In this document: positions 56,186 through 64,000 of the stretch, in pieces | Position numbering within the stretch: position 1 is the first letter of the stretch | Layout: every line of letters starts with the position of its first letter | Assembly (NCBI GenBank): GCA_035645145.1 | Contig: DASQNC010000017.1 | Location: forward strand, 1 to 64,000 | Direction of reading: 5' to 3' | DNA: 64,000 nucleotides | Origin: Azospirillaceae bacterium | GTDB taxonomy: Bacteria; Pseudomonadota; Alphaproteobacteria; Azospirillales; Azospirillaceae | Translations under genes and position numbers: made by a program | The notes under the pieces: generated by a model | The model's database searches: none | Told to the model about the DNA's origin: nothing | Seen by the model: only the letters and a program-made list of their open reading frames with translations

Positions 56186-57592
56186 ATGGCCAAGCCTCGC
56201 ACTCTGTTCGACAAGATCTGGGACAGCCACGTCGTCCACCGGCAGGAGGACGGCACCTGCGTCCTCTACATCGACCGCCATCTGGTGCACGAGGTGACCA
56301 GCCCGCAGGCGTTCGAAGGGCTGCGCTTGGCTGGCCGCAAGGTCCGCCGGCCCGAACTGACGCTGGCGGTGGCCGACCACAATGTGCCCACGACCGACCG
56401 GTCGAAGGGGATCGTCGATCCGGAAAGCCGGACGCAGATCGAAACGCTGGAAAGCAACGTCCGCGCGTTCGGCGTGCCCTACTTCGCCATGGACGACCTG
56501 CGCCAGGGCATCGTCCACGTGATCGGGCCCGAACAGGGCTTCACCCTGCCCGGCATGACCATCGTGTGCGGCGACAGCCACACCTCGACCCATGGCGCGT
56601 TCGGCGCGCTCGCCTTCGGCATCGGCACGTCCGAGGTCGAGCATGTGCTGGCCACCCAGACGCTGCTGATGAGGCCGGCGAAGAACATGCGGATCACGGT
56701 GGACGGCGACCTGCCGCCCGGCGTGACGGCCAAGGACCTGGTCCTGGCGGTCATCGGCCGGATCGGCACGGCCGGCGGTACCGGCCATGTGATCGAGTAT
56801 GCCGGCAAGGCCATCCGCGACCTGTCGATGGAAGGCCGGATGACCGTCTGCAACATGTCGATCGAAGCCGGTGCGCGTGCCGGCCTGATCGCCCCCGACG
56901 AGACCACCTTCGCCTACCTGAAGGGCCGCCCGATGGCGCCCAAGGCCGGCGCGTGGGAGCAGGCCGTCGCCCACTGGCGCACCCTGCCCAGCGACGAGGG
57001 CGCCACCTACGACAAGGAGGTCGTGCTCGACGCCCGCGAGATCGCGCCGCAGGTCACCTGGGGCACCAGCCCGCAGGACGTGCTGCCGGTCACGGCCAAG
57101 GTCCCCGACCCGGCCGAGGTCGGCGATCCCAACAAGCGGGCAGCGATGGAACGCGCGCTCGCCTACATGGGCCTGACCCCCGGCACGCCGCTGTCGCAGG
57201 TTCCGGTGGACAAGGTCTTCATCGGATCGTGCACCAACAGCCGGATCGAGGATCTGCGTGCCGCGGCCGTCATCGCCCAGGGCCGCAAGGTGGCGCCGAA
57301 CGTCCATGCCATGGTCGTTCCGGGGTCGGGTCTGGTGAAGGAGCAGGCCGAGGCCGAAGGCCTGGACCGCATCTTCGTCGAGGCCGGCTTCGAATGGCGG
57401 GAGCCCGGCTGCTCCATGTGCCTGGCCATGAACGCCGACAAGCTGGAGCCCGGCGAACGCTGCGCCAGCACATCGAACCGCAACTTCGAGGGCCGCCAGG
57501 GTCGCGGCGGCCGCACCCACCTGGTCAGCCCCGCCATGGCCGCCGCCGCGGCCATCACCGGCCGTCTGGCCGACGTGCGCGAACTGGCGTGA
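56186..57592 (+). CDS. leuC: 3-Isopropylmalate dehydratase large subunit
   Basis: A 468-residue aconitase-family subunit that, with LeuD, isomerises 2- to 3-isopropylmalate in leucine synthesis. The [4Fe-4S] ligands are C349 (FIGSCTNSR), C409 and C412 (PGCSMC). [20 protein letters not shown] and [11 protein letters not shown] are other signature blocks. The length is standard for the bacterial LeuC type. The ATG at 56186 follows GATAGGT. It heads leuCDB. Confidence 0.98.
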   Translation: MAKPRTLFDKIWDSHVVHRQEDGTCVLYIDRHLVHEVTSPQAFEGLRLAGRKVRRPELTLAVADHNVPTTDRSKGIVDPESRTQIETLESNVRAFGVPYFAMDDLRQGIVHVIGPEQGFTLPGMTIVCGDSHTSTHGAFGALAFGIGTSEVEHVLATQTLLMRPAKNMRITVDGDLPPGVTAKDLVLAVIGRIGTAGGTGHVIEYAGKAIRDLSMEGRMTVCNMSIEAGARAGLIAPDETTFAYLKGRPMAPKAGAWEQAVAHWRTLPSDEGATYDKEVVLDAREIAPQVTWGTSPQDVLPVTAKVPDPAEVGDPNKRAAMERALAYMGLTPGTPLSQVPVDKVFIGSCTNSRIEDLRAAAVIAQGRKVAPNVHAMVVPGSGLVKEQAEAEGLDRIFVEAGFEWREPGCSMCLAMNADKLEPGERCASTSNRNFEGRQGRGGRTHLVSPAMAAAAAITGRLADVRELA

Positions 57593-57713
57593 CGCGCATG
57601 CCCCGTGCCGCCGGGTCCGGCCCGGCCGCCGGGGTAACGGTGCCGGGAACCAGGACAACGACCGCCACACCCCCCCAGGGTTCCGACCAGGGGGGTCAGA
57701 CCAGGGTTCGATC

Positions 57714-58334
57714 ATGGAAAAGTTCACCCAACTCACCGCCGTCGCGGCGCCGCTGCCGATGATCAACGTCGACACCGACATGATCATCCCCAAGCAGCAC
57801 CTGAAGACGATCAAACGCACGGGCCTGGGCCGGGTGCTGTTCGACGAGATGCGCTATACGCAGGACGGCCAGGAAAACCCCGATTTCGTGCTGAACAAGC
57901 CGGCCTACCGCAACGCCAGGATCCTGGTCGCCGGCGACAACTTCGGTTGCGGCTCGTCGCGCGAGCACGCGCCCTGGGCGTTGCTGGACTTCGGCATCCG
58001 CTGCGTGATCGCCCCCAGCTTCGCCGACATCTTCTTCAACAACTGCTTCAAGAACGGCATCCTGCCGATCGTCCTGCCGCAGGCGCAGGTGGACCAGTTG
58101 ATGGCCGACGCCGCGAACGGCGCGAACGCCACGTTCACCGTGGACCTGGAACGGCAGGAGATCACCCGGCCGGACGGCGGCAAGGTCGCCTTCGACGTGG
58201 ATCCGTTCCGCAAGCATTGCCTGTTGAACGGGCTGGACGACATCGGCCTGACCCTGCAGCACGCGGGCGAGATCGACACCTACGAACACCGCCAGTCCCT
58301 TGCCCAGCCCTGGCTGACACCCGCGGTACTCTAG
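57714..58334 (+). CDS. leuD: 3-Isopropylmalate dehydratase small subunit
   Basis: A 206-residue LeuD, the swivelling domain that completes the isomerase active site. Signature segments are [19 protein letters not shown] and [35 protein letters not shown] is also typical. It lies 121 bases after leuC; those bases hold no gene. The stop is 142 bases before the leuB start. Confidence 0.98.
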   Translation: MEKFTQLTAVAAPLPMINVDTDMIIPKQHLKTIKRTGLGRVLFDEMRYTQDGQENPDFVLNKPAYRNARILVAGDNFGCGSSREHAPWALLDFGIRCVIAPSFADIFFNNCFKNGILPIVLPQAQVDQLMADAANGANATFTVDLERQEITRPDGGKVAFDVDPFRKHCLLNGLDDIGLTLQHAGEIDTYEHRQSLAQPWLTPAVL

Positions 58335-58476
58335 GCGGCCGGAACCGCAGGCCACCGGAAGGCTTACCAAGACCAGGACGTCGGCGATGGCCGGGGCGGG
58401 GCTTTACCAAGCGCCGTCCCTGGCACTACAACCCGTAGGTGACAATTCCGGGACGGAACGAAGGGGCTCGCCGATC

Positions 58477-59589
58477 ATGGCCGCGAACAAGAAACTGCTG
58501 GTCCTGCCGGGCGATGGCATCGGCCCGGAGGTGGTGCGTCAGGTCCGGCGCGTGATCGACTGGATGGACCGCCGCCGCTCCGCCTCGTTCGACGTGCAGG
58601 AAGGGCTTGTCGGCGGCGCGTCCATCGACACGCACGGCACGCCCCTGACCGACGACACGCTGCAGGCCGCGCTCGAAGCCGACGCCGTGCTGTTCGGCGC
58701 GGTCGGCGGGCCGAAGTGGGACAACATCGGTTTCGACAAGCGGCCGGAGGCGGGCCTCCTGCGCCTGCGCAAGGAGTTGGGCCTGTTCGCCAACCTGCGG
58801 CCGGCCATGGTGTTCGATGCCCTGGTCGAGGCCTCGACCCTGAAGCCCGAGGTCGTGCGCGGGCTCGACATCGTGATCGTGCGCGAGCTGACGGGCGGGG
58901 TGTATTTCGGCGAGCCGCGCGGGATCACCGACCTCGGCAACGGCGAGCGCCGCGGGTTGAACACCCAGTCCTACACCACGTCCGAGATTCGGCGCGTGGC
59001 CGCGGTGGCGTTCGAGCTGGCGCGCAAGCGGTCGAACAAGGTCTGCTCCGTCGAGAAGGCCAACGTGATGGAAAGCGGCCTGCTCTGGCGGCAGGAGGTC
59101 ACGCGCCTGCACCAGGAGCAGTACGCGGACGTCGAACTCACCCACATGTACGCGGACAACTGCGCCATGCAGCTGGTCCGCAACCCGCGCCAGTTCGACG
59201 TGATCGTCACCGACAACCTGTTCGGCGACATGCTGTCGGACGAGGCGGCGATGCTGACCGGGTCGCTGGGCATGCTGCCGTCGGCGTCGCTGGGGGCCGA
59301 CAATGGCAGCGGCCGCCGCAAGGCGCTGTACGAGCCCATCCACGGTTCGGCCCCGGACATCGCCGGCCGCGACCTGGCGAACCCCATCGCCATGATCCTC
59401 AGCTTCGCCATGTGCCTGCGCTATTCCTTCGACATGGAGGAGGACGCGCGGCTGGTCGAGGCGGCGGTGGAAGCCGTGCTGAAGGGCGGCATGCGCACCG
59501 CCGACATCATGCAGCCGGGCATGGCCAAGGTGTCCACCTCGGTCATGGGCGATTCCATCCTGCGCGCGCTGGACAAGGTCGCCACCTGA
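58477..59589 (+). CDS. leuB: 3-Isopropylmalate dehydrogenase
   Basis: A 370-residue NAD-dependent dehydrogenase for the third step of leucine synthesis, converting 3-isopropylmalate to 2-oxo-isocaproate after decarboxylation. [17 protein letters not shown] opens the protein; [15 protein letters not shown] and [17 protein letters not shown] carry substrate and Mg contacts; [25 protein letters not shown] and [17 protein letters not shown] are family blocks. ATG 58477 was chosen from AAGGGG ten bases upstream; upstream codons are open but unrelated. Confidence 0.97.
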   Translation: MAANKKLLVLPGDGIGPEVVRQVRRVIDWMDRRRSASFDVQEGLVGGASIDTHGTPLTDDTLQAALEADAVLFGAVGGPKWDNIGFDKRPEAGLLRLRKELGLFANLRPAMVFDALVEASTLKPEVVRGLDIVIVRELTGGVYFGEPRGITDLGNGERRGLNTQSYTTSEIRRVAAVAFELARKRSNKVCSVEKANVMESGLLWRQEVTRLHQEQYADVELTHMYADNCAMQLVRNPRQFDVIVTDNLFGDMLSDEAAMLTGSLGMLPSASLGADNGSGRRKALYEPIHGSAPDIAGRDLANPIAMILSFAMCLRYSFDMEEDARLVEAAVEAVLKGGMRTADIMQPGMAKVSTSVMGDSILRALDKVAT

Positions 59590-59699
59590 CGGCGCCGGCG
59601 GGAAGCAGACCTAGCCTCTACGCTTAGCCAACCTGCGTGCATGGCGGAACGGGGCCGGGACGGGTTCGATTGTGGCCCGTCCCTCCGCTCGAACGCCCC

Positions 59700-60803
59700 A
59701 TGCCCCCATCCCGGCCCATCCTGCTGGATCTGACCCACGGCGATGTCGAACGCGACGAAGCGTTGCGGGCCGACATCTCCGTGCTGGCCCTCGACGGGCC
59801 GTACCTGTTCACCGCATCCGACGAAACGGCGGCCGTCGAGCGGCTGACCGCCGAAGGCAGCCTGGGTGAGGATGGGCGGCCGGTCGGGACGGCCCCGCCC
59901 CCCGACCGCTTCGGCGGCCATGTGAGCTTCCGCCTGCATGACCTGATCGACCTGCCCGATCCGAAGGGCGAGGTGGACGTCGAGGGCATGGACGTGGAGG
60001 ACGGGTGGCTGTGGATCGTGGGATCCCACAGCCTCGCCCGGCGCAAGCCCAAGCCGGACGAACAGGACACCGCGGCCATGCTGGCGCGGCTGGAGTCCAT
60101 CAAGCGCGAGCCCAACCGCTATCTGCTCGCCCGCATCCCGCTGGAGGATGGCCCCGACGGCCGGGTGCCCGTGCGCAGGGCAGCGGACGGGCGCCGGTCG
60201 TCCTGGCTGCCCTTCGCCCGGAAACACGGCAACGCGCTGACCAAGGCGATCGGCAAGGATCCGCAACTGGCGCCGTTCCTGTCGATCCCGGCCAAGGAGA
60301 ACGGCTTCGACGTGGAGGGTCTGGCGGTCGCGGGCGACCGGGTGTTCCTGGGGCTGCGCGGCCCCGTGCTGCGCGGTTGGGCCGTCATCCTGGAACTCGA
60401 CATCGGGCCCGGCAAAAAGGGCGGCATCGCCCTGGCCGGCAAGGGGGCGGCTGCCGTCCGCAAGCATTTCCTGGACCTGGACGGTCTGGGGATCCGCGAA
60501 CTGTGCCGGGACGGGGACGATCTGCTGATCCTGGCCGGTCCGACCATGGATTTGGATGGGCCGGTGCGGGTGTGGCGGTGGGCCGGTGCGTGCACGGACA
60601 CGGGCCGGATCGTCCCGCGCGACCGGCTGGGTGTGGTCCTGGACGTGCCCTATGGGACCGGCTTCGACCACGCCGAGGGACTGGGCCTGCGCCCGCGTCC
60701 GGATGGCGGCCGGGACCTGCTGGTGGCCTACGACAATCCGGGGCCGGCACGGTTGCGGGGCGCGACGGCCGTGGTCATCGACGCGTTCCCGCTTCCGGGT
60801 TGA
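59700..60803 (+). CDS. DUF3616 protein
   Basis: A 367-residue protein of the DUF3616 family; no catalytic function is known. The family blocks are VDVEGMDVEDGWLWIVGSHS, NRYLLARIPLEDG, FLSIPAKENGFDVEGLAVAG and VFLGLRGPVLRGWAVILEL, and the strand-rich pattern fits a beta-propeller-like structure. No signal peptide is seen, so it is probably cytoplasmic. ATG 59700 is the likely start. It lies 110 bases after leuB, and an eight-base-pair hairpin (59657-59664 with 59676-59683) sits in the leader. Confidence 0.9.
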   Translation: MPPSRPILLDLTHGDVERDEALRADISVLALDGPYLFTASDETAAVERLTAEGSLGEDGRPVGTAPPPDRFGGHVSFRLHDLIDLPDPKGEVDVEGMDVEDGWLWIVGSHSLARRKPKPDEQDTAAMLARLESIKREPNRYLLARIPLEDGPDGRVPVRRAADGRRSSWLPFARKHGNALTKAIGKDPQLAPFLSIPAKENGFDVEGLAVAGDRVFLGLRGPVLRGWAVILELDIGPGKKGGIALAGKGAAAVRKHFLDLDGLGIRELCRDGDDLLILAGPTMDLDGPVRVWRWAGACTDTGRIVPRDRLGVVLDVPYGTGFDHAEGLGLRPRPDGGRDLLVAYDNPGPARLRGATAVVIDAFPLPG

Positions 60804-60818
60804 GGGGGGCGCCCGGGT

Positions 60819-62414
60819 TCACGGCCGGGCCGCCGGACGGGCGTCCGGATCGGCGATGTCAAGGGCGCGCAGGATGCGGGGGCCGGAGACCTCCGCGAAT
60901 CCCTTGACCTTCTTGAGTTCCCGCACGATGCCGGCGAGCGTCGGGGCCGGCATGTCCCGGATCGCCTGGAAGGCGTCCAGCCAAGTGTAGGGCCCGCCGG
61001 GCCGGATGCTGGCGACCGCCCCCAGCAGCCTCAAAGCGTCGGCGTTGTCCGGGTGGTTGGGATCGAGCACGCCGCGCCCTTGCGGCGGGAAGGTCCCGAC
61101 CACGTGCATGGCCACCCGGTCGATGGCCTCGTCGCGGTTCCGCTCATCCCAGTCGTCGATCATGTGCCGGCCGGCCGGCGTGTTGGCGAAGAGGTTGACG
61201 TGGATCCCCATTCCGTCCCGGAACAGCACGCCCGGATCATCCTTCGTCGTGAGCATCCAGAAGGCCTCGTGCAGGGCGTTCTCGCCCGGCGGCAGGTGGC
61301 CGGACGCCTGCATGGCCCGTACCAGCACGCGTGCGCGGTCCATGTGCTGGCCGAAATCGGTCTGGGTGGCGCCGATCGAAGGCCCGCTGCCGCCAAGCGT
61401 GTCCTTCTGGAGGGCCGTCCGGGTTGGGGAGGCCGTCCGAAGCGGGGAGCCCGTCCGGCACGCCCGTTCCAGGACGTGCCACGACATCTCCGCGTCGGAG
61501 AGGGTGTTGTAGTGCCCGCTCCGGCCATGCACCCGCGCGATCTCGTCGATCACGGGCTTCGCGACCAGCACCACGCCGCCACTGACGCGGATCTCCCGGC
61601 CGTCGAGCCCGGCATCGACGACCACGATGGGATGGTCGTGGATGAAGGTGACGAGGCGTTCCTCGCCGGTCATGAGATGCGAGACCTGGCGGGCCGGCAG
61701 GGCGAGCAGCGCGGCGGCGCCCTTGTCCCGGACGGCGGCGCAGGCGTCCCGCACCACCCGCCCGTCCTGGCCGTGGACGATCGCCAGGAAGAATTCCTCC
61801 GCCGAACCGCCCTCGACCGACCGGCAGATGTAGTGGCTCCACTCCTGGTCCTTTCGGAGCGTGCCGATGCGCCCGTACTCGACGCGGTGGCGGCGGCCGG
61901 CCGTCTCCACCGCGCCTTCCAGCAGGATCCAGGAGGGCGTGTCGATCTTCCGCAGATCGGCCTTCAGGCCGATGCGGCGCTCCACGCCCAGGGTGTTGCG
62001 CCCCAGGTCCTGCCGCGCCGGCCCTGGAAAAACGCCGCCCCCGTCCGGCTGGGGCAATGGCACAGGGGAACCGGTGTGCAGGTTATGGAGCGCAAAACGC
62101 TCGCGGCCGTCCGGAAGGGTCACGACATAGCCGGCGAACAGCTGGTGCGTCGCGGCATCGACATAGGTTCCGATCCGGTGGTGGATCTCGGAACCTTCGT
62201 GGGCCAGATGCAGGGTGCGGAAGCCCGGCTTGAGCCCGCGCACCGGCATCGGGGCGGCGGTGTCGACCCCCGCCCCGGAATCCCCGCAGGACAGCGCCTC
62301 GGTGCCCCAGCCGGTGTACTTGGCGTTCGCGGGCTGGGCCCCCGCCGGTCCCGTCGCAAGGGCCAGCCAAGCCGCTGTGGTTCCGGTCAGGATCCGCCTT
62401 GCCAAGTCCGCCAT
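60819..62414 (-). CDS. Secreted protein of an unrecognised family, full-length paralogue
   Basis: A 531-residue protein. Residues 1-26 form a signal peptide (MADLARRILTGTTAAWLALA, cleavage near GPAGA-Q). I do not recognise its domains. Three regions can be described. An N-terminal module (about 55-130) has GLKPGFRTLHLAHEG, YVDAATHQLFAGYVVTLPDG and RERFALHNLHTGSPV. A middle module (about 130-340) has FIHDHPIVVVDAGLDGREIR. A C-terminal helical module (about 370-531) is shared with the partial gene to the right (LLGAVASIRPGGPYTWLDAF). ATG 62414 has no strong ribosome binding site but is the only start next to the signal peptide. A short paralogue of the first module lies just upstream. Confidence 0.75.
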   Translation of the reverse strand: MADLARRILTGTTAAWLALATGPAGAQPANAKYTGWGTEALSCGDSGAGVDTAAPMPVRGLKPGFRTLHLAHEGSEIHHRIGTYVDAATHQLFAGYVVTLPDGRERFALHNLHTGSPVPLPQPDGGGVFPGPARQDLGRNTLGVERRIGLKADLRKIDTPSWILLEGAVETAGRRHRVEYGRIGTLRKDQEWSHYICRSVEGGSAEEFFLAIVHGQDGRVVRDACAAVRDKGAAALLALPARQVSHLMTGEERLVTFIHDHPIVVVDAGLDGREIRVSGGVVLVAKPVIDEIARVHGRSGHYNTLSDAEMSWHVLERACRTGSPLRTASPTRTALQKDTLGGSGPSIGATQTDFGQHMDRARVLVRAMQASGHLPPGENALHEAFWMLTTKDDPGVLFRDGMGIHVNLFANTPAGRHMIDDWDERNRDEAIDRVAMHVVGTFPPQGRGVLDPNHPDNADALRLLGAVASIRPGGPYTWLDAFQAIRDMPAPTLAGIVRELKKVKGFAEVSGPRILRALDIADPDARPAARP

Positions 62415-62469
62415 CGCCCGCTCCCGCGCACCGCCGCTGCAATCGTTGATAGCATGAGCGGACGGAACC

Positions 62470-62772
62470 TCAAGCGGAATACACCTGTCCCTGCGGCAAG
62501 ACATCGGCGAAGGCCTTGCCCGTGTCCGGGCGGATCCGTTGCACAGGGAAGCCGGTGTCCAGGTTGTGCAGGCCGAAGCGTTCGCCGCCGTCGGGCAGGG
62601 TGACCACATGGCGGGCGAACAGCCGGCCGGTCGCGGCATCGACACACCCTCCGATGTGTCGGTGGCCGATGTGTCTGTGGATTTCGAAGCCCTCGCGGGC
62701 GAGGTGCAGGGCGCGGAAGCCCGGCGCCAGACCGCGGCGACACCGGCCAGCACCCGTTTTGCCCAGCGGCAT
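62470..62772 (-). CDS. Short paralogue of the N-terminal module of the neighbouring protein
   Basis: A 100-residue reading frame with a strong ribosome binding site (GGAGGGGAG just before ATG 62772) and no signal peptide. From about residue 14 it matches the N-terminal module of the downstream gene: GLAPGFRALHLAREGFEIH, CVDAATGRLFARHVVTLPDG and GERFGLHNLDTGFPV. It stops where that module ends. A five-residue duplication (HRHIG twice) reflects a 15-base tandem repeat. It is either a truncated duplicate on its way to decay or a small protein in its own right; the ribosome binding site favours expression. It could also be an adaptor or inhibitor of its larger paralogues. Confidence 0.6.
   Translation of the reverse strand: MPLGKTGAGRCRRGLAPGFRALHLAREGFEIHRHIGHRHIGGCVDAATGRLFARHVVTLPDGGERFGLHNLDTGFPVQRIRPDTGKAFADVLPQGQVYSA
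62651..62680 (-). repeat. 15-base tandem duplication in the short paralogue
   Basis: Two adjacent 15-base copies (62651-62665, 62666-62680) differ at one base and encode HRHIG twice. It looks recent and keeps the frame. Confidence 0.75.
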
Positions 62773-62894
62773 CGTCTCCCCTCCGCTGCGAGCACCGGGC
62801 CGGGCACAGCAGGATCTGCCGCGCGAAGCGGCGCGGGCAGCCGGTCGGGGCGGACCGCCGCCCCGACCGACCTGAGGCCGCGGCCCCGGCTGCG

Positions 62895-64000
62895 TCAGCC
62901 CATGCCGTTCCGGTCCCGGAACAGGTACTGGCCCAGCAGGCCCATCGGGGGCGCAGGGTCCGGCTCCTCCGGCGCGTGGGCCGAGAGGAACGCGTCGAAC
63001 AGCCCCAGTGGCGAGGGCGGCGGCTTGTCCCAGCCGGGGGCGATCCGGTCGAGCAGCCCCGGTAGCCGGGGCGGTGGCGCCGCCTGGGTCGGGACCCCCG
63101 GGCTGGCGAAGGGCCAGCCCAGGCCCATGCCCGGCGGCGAATGGCTCGCCGCCACCGGCCGGAAGCCCGCGCCCGGCGGTCCATGGCCGTACCCCGGTCC
63201 GGGCAAGGGCGCGGCGGGGAACGGGAACCCGGCCGGTCCGCGGAACAAGGAGGCCTCCTGTCCGCGGATCTCCGGGTTGGACGGCTGCACGGGCGCGGTC
63301 AGCGGCATGGATCCGGCCGGCGGGCCGGCGGGAAGTGAGGTCCCCAGGGGTCCGGGGCCGGTCGGCCCACCCGGCGGGGCCAGGAGTGGCGGCATGGCGT
63401 CAGCCGGCCCGCCGGGCGGCAAGGGGGCCGCCGGCTCGGGGCGGGGCTGCGTCCCGGCCGGCGGCAGGGTCGACTTGCGCCGCGGCGCCTCCGGAATCCA
63501 GAGCGGGATGGGGATCCCGAACGTGGTCAGGATGTTCCGGCCGGAGCCCTTGTCGCCACTGAACGCCTCGATCTTCCAGAGCGCCCGGGCCATGTCGTCG
63601 AGCGTCGGCTGCTCCATCTCCCGGATCGCCTGGAAGGCGTGGAGCCAGTTGTAGTCCCCACTGGGCTGGTTGTTGGCGACCGCGCCCAGCAGCTTCAGGG
63701 CCCTGACGTGGTCGGGATGACTGGGGTCGAGCACGCCGCGGCCGGCGAGCGGACCCGTACCGATCGCGTGCATGAGCACCCTGTTGGCGGCCGCACGGCG
63801 GTTGTCGTTGTCCCAGCGGTCGATCAGCGCCCGGCCCGCCGGGGAGTTGGCGAAACGGTTGATCTTGATGGCCAGCCCGTTCTTGACGAGCACGCTCGGG
63901 TCACCCTTCGTCGTGAGTGCCTTAAACGCCTCCTCGGCGGCCGCTTCGTCCAGCTTCAGGTAACCGGACTTCTGCATGGCGGCGACCAGTTCCTTTGCTT
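62895..64000 (-). CDS. Second large paralogue, C-terminal part (5' end outside the window)
   Basis: The frame is open to the right edge, so the gene's start lies beyond the window; 368 residues are visible. The first 155 or so repeat the C-terminal helical module of the 60819-62414 protein (VAAMQKSGYLKL, NRFANSPAGRALIDRWDN, AGRGVLDPSHPDHVRALKLL, GAVANNQPSGDYNWLHAFQA). The rest is a long low-complexity tail rich in Pro, Gly and Ala (about 190 residues) ending in GQYLFRDRNGMG, not found in the first paralogue. The protein is probably also exported, but its N terminus cannot be seen. Confidence 0.72.
   Translation of the reverse strand, partial: AKELVAAMQKSGYLKLDEAAAEEAFKALTTKGDPSVLVKNGLAIKINRFANSPAGRALIDRWDNDNRRAAANRVLMHAIGTGPLAGRGVLDPSHPDHVRALKLLGAVANNQPSGDYNWLHAFQAIREMEQPTLDDMARALWKIEAFSGDKGSGRNILTTFGIPIPLWIPEAPRRKSTLPPAGTQPRPEPAAPLPPGGPADAMPPLLAPPGGPTGPGPLGTSLPAGPPAGSMPLTAPVQPSNPEIRGQEASLFRGPAGFPFPAAPLPGPGYGHGPPGAGFRPVAASHSPPGMGLGWPFASPGVPTQAAPPPRLPGLLDRIAPGWDKPPPSPLGLFDAFLSAHAPEEPDPAPPMGLLGQYLFRDRNGMG

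Noticed and set aside
59641-59690. A tRNA-like GGGTTCGATTG stretch before the DUF3616 gene
   Set aside because: The pattern lacks an acceptor stem and anticodon arm; it is just a short hairpin in a leader.

Overview
The window is a G+C-rich stretch of chromosome from an alphaproteobacterium, most likely a Rhodospirillales member close to the Azospirillum/Rhodocista group. This rests on gene content and order: proA-nadD-rsfS-rlmH-gpmI followed by envC-ctpA, a polysaccharide-deacetylase-like gene and rppH; a five-gene F1 operon atpHAGDC without F0 genes beside it; smc with a DsbA-like gene and mutY; an MmcB gene; and ffh-rpsP-rimM-trmD-rplS followed by leuCDB. The genus is inferred, not proven. 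Most of the window is ordinary housekeeping sequence. No tRNA, rRNA, CRISPR array or intact mobile element was seen.

Layout. 1-5.7 kb: end of a HAD hydrolase, an LLM-class flavin oxidoreductase, a soluble class III cyclase divergent from pyrC, then pyrE and an orphan TctC-type binding protein. 5.8-10.4 kb: proline and NAD synthesis, ribosome maturation and silencing, and glycolysis (proA, nadD, rsfS, rlmH, gpmI). 10.4-17.6 kb: a chemoreceptor, then the envelope group envC-ctpA-deacetylase-like gene and an RppH-VOC fusion. 17.7-20 kb: a secreted unknown protein and a di-iron ferritin-like protein. 20.1-25.2 kb: atpHAGDC on the minus strand, closed by a clear intrinsic terminator. 25.4-33 kb: a small unknown gene, Nudix, smc, DsbA-like, DUF721, mutY and a DUF1194 protein. 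33-43.6 kb: accessory and small-molecule genes: a binding lipoprotein, a CDF transporter, folB, cpdB, small membrane and lipoproteins, a CBS protein, a DUF350-DUF1190-glutathionylspermidine-synthase-like operon, a DUF188 protein and mmcB. 43.6-46.6 kb: a decayed IS5-like transposase beside a hybrid histidine kinase. 46.6-50.2 kb: sucCD and a pentapeptide-repeat protein. 50.3-60.8 kb: SRP and ribosome/tRNA genes, a nucleotidyltransferase-fold pseudoenzyme, a PLP dehydratase, leuCDB and a DUF3616 protein. 60.8-64 kb: a tandem cluster of paralogous secreted proteins of no recognised family, running off the right edge.

The features that look most novel are (i) the paralogous cluster at 60.8-64 kb, which contains a short copy of one module with its own ribosome binding site; (ii) the RppH-glyoxalase/VOC fusion; (iii) the kanamycin-nucleotidyltransferase-like protein directly downstream of rplS that lacks the catalytic acidic residues; and (iv) a deacetylase-like protein that has lost its expected metal-binding positions. 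Several intergenic hairpins (after atpD, after atpC, and between convergent gene pairs) are perfect or near-perfect inverted repeats.
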